Source: Pseudomonadota bacterium
GTDB taxonomy: Bacteria > Pseudomonadota > Gammaproteobacteria > Xanthomonadales > Rhodanobacteraceae
Reading direction: 5' to 3'
Assembly (NCBI GenBank): GCA_021798675.1
Contig: JAJZGE010000130.1
Coordinates: 1 to 6,071 of the forward strand
DNA length: 6,071 nt
Positions 4,996 to 6,071 of this stretch are shown here, piece by piece (the stretch's first letter is position 1; each line of letters begins with the position of its first letter). The position numbers and the translations under genes are program-made. The notes beneath the pieces were generated by a model. That model saw nothing but the letters and a program-made list of their open reading frames with translations, searched no databases and had not been told where the DNA came from.

Positions 4996-6071
4996 CTATT
5001 CGCCCGCCACCGTCATGCGCTCCAACAGGATCGAGCCGGTGAGGATGTGCGAGCGCGGGTCAACGTCTGCCCCCACCGCAACGATCCCGGCAAACATCTC
5101 ACGCAGGTTGGCGGCGATGGTGATTTCCTCCACCGGGTAGGTGACGCGGCCACCCTCGACCCAGAAGCCCGCTGCACCGCGCGAGTAGTCGCCGGTCAGC
5201 GTGGACACGCCCTGGCCCATCACCTCGGTCACCAGCAGGCCATTGCCCATTCGCCGCAGCATGTCTTCGAAACTGTCGGCCGCGCCGTCCGCGCTGCCGG
5301 CCTCGACGATCAGGTTGTGGATGCCGCCGGCATTGCCGGTGGATTCCAGCCCCAGCTTGCGCGCCGAGTAGCTGCCCAGCACGTAGCGCGCCAGCACGCC
5401 GCGTTCGACCAACGCGCTGTCGCGGGTGGCCACGCCTTCGGCATCGAAGCTGGAAGAACCGTGCCCACGTGCCAGCTGCGGCCGCTCCACGATGTTCAGC
5501 CACGCCGGCATCACTGGCTTGCCGATGTGGTCGAGCAGAAAACTGGCGCGCCGATACAGCGCGCCGCCGCTGACCGCGCCCAGCAGATGGCCGATCAGCC
5601 CGCGCGCCAGTTCGGGCGCAAACAGCACAGGGCATTGCCGCGTGGACAGGCTGCGCGCGCCCACGCGCGCCAGCGTGCGCTCGGCGGCGCGGTCGCCGAG
5701 CGCCTTGGCGCTGATGAAATCACCGGCCGCGCGCACGCTGTCGTACCAGTAATCGCGCTGCATGGCGTCGTCGGCACCGGCGATCAGTGCCAGCGACAGC
5801 GAGTGCTGGGTGCTGCGCTCACGCCCCACGAAGCCGTGCGAGTTCGCGTAGACCGAGACGCCCTGACCGGCCTGCACGCTGGCGCCGTCGGAGTTGCTGA
5901 TGCCGGCGTGCGCGCGACCGGCTTCCTCAATGGCGATGCCCAGTTCGATCGCGCCGGCGGTGTCGAGCGCCCACGGATGCCACAGATCCAGATCCGGGAA
6001 GGCAGTGGCCATGCGCGCCGCGTCGGCCAGTCCGGCGGCCGGATCGGCCTCGGTGTAGCGGGCGATCGCAC
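4996..6071 (-). CDS. pmbA: Metalloprotease TldE/PmbA (5' end outside window)
   Basis: Cytoplasmic partner of TldD. In E. coli the TldD-TldE complex is a zinc protease that trims unfolded peptides, matures microcin B17 and degrades the CcdA antitoxin; the zinc-binding HExxxH is in TldD, and PmbA/TldE is the non-catalytic half. The visible part is 357 residues ending at TAG 4998-4996. The frame stays open to the right edge, with matching sequence (AIARYTEADPAAGLADAARM) upstream of the ATG at 6012, so that ATG is internal. E. coli PmbA has 450 residues, so about 90 are missing. Landmarks are FPDLDLWHPW, GSSSFDAEGVATRDSALVERG, the YVLGSYSARKLGLESTGNAG segment, VMGQGVSTLTGDYSRGAAGFWVE and PVEEITIAANLREMF near the C-terminus. 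Nothing suggests damage. tldD is not in the window. Confidence 0.97.
   Translation of the reverse strand, partial: AIARYTEADPAAGLADAARMATAFPDLDLWHPWALDTAGAIELGIAIEEAGRAHAGISNSDGASVQAGQGVSVYANSHGFVGRERSTQHSLSLALIAGADDAMQRDYWYDSVRAAGDFISAKALGDRAAERTLARVGARSLSTRQCPVLFAPELARGLIGHLLGAVSGGALYRRASFLLDHIGKPVMPAWLNIVERPQLARGHGSSSFDAEGVATRDSALVERGVLARYVLGSYSARKLGLESTGNAGGIHNLIVEAGSADGAADSFEDMLRRMGNGLLVTEVMGQGVSTLTGDYSRGAAGFWVEGGRVTYPVEEITIAANLREMFAGIVAVGADVDPRSHILTGSILLERMTVAGE

Overview
This 6,071-base window is a GC-rich, tightly packed stretch of ordinary bacterial chromosome. It holds eight genes: two run off the window edges and six are complete. The protein sequences (AccA, TilS, XseB, IspA, PmbA) and the gene content point to a gammaproteobacterium. 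I infer the Xanthomonadales, perhaps the Rhodanobacter/Dyella/Luteibacter side, from the high GC, the -10-like boxes and the look of the NYN and secreted proteins. That placement rests on recognition, not on a search.

Left block, all on the + strand: the C-terminal two thirds of accA (acetyl-CoA carboxylase carboxyltransferase alpha), a NYN-domain nuclease-like protein with a C-terminal LOTUS/OST-HTH-type region, then tilS (tRNA-Ile lysidine synthetase), which overlaps the NYN gene by four bases (ATGA). accA and tilS are near neighbours in many gammaproteobacteria; here a putative RNase sits between them and is probably translationally coupled to tilS.

Middle block, + strand: a small exported protein of unknown function with a His/Gly-rich tail, a strong 13-bp inverted repeat, then xseB (exonuclease VII small subunit) and ispA (farnesyl diphosphate synthase). 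ispA probably starts at a TTG inside the end of xseB. This is the familiar xseB-ispA pair, but dxs, which often follows, is absent; ispA instead ends against a convergent gene. A perfect 12-bp inverted repeat spans the ispA stop codon and could serve both converging transcripts.

Right block, - strand: most of pmbA/tldE, entering from the right edge, followed after about 100 bases by a small DUF4870-type membrane protein with its own strong ribosome binding site and a possible promoter.

I see no transposon, phage, CRISPR array, tRNA/rRNA gene or defence island, and no clear undescribed system. The items most worth a second look are the NYN-LOTUS gene between accA and tilS, the inverted repeat overlapping the putative xseB promoter with a possible leaderless start, the His-rich tail of the exported protein, and a near-identical -10-like box found upstream of two unrelated genes.
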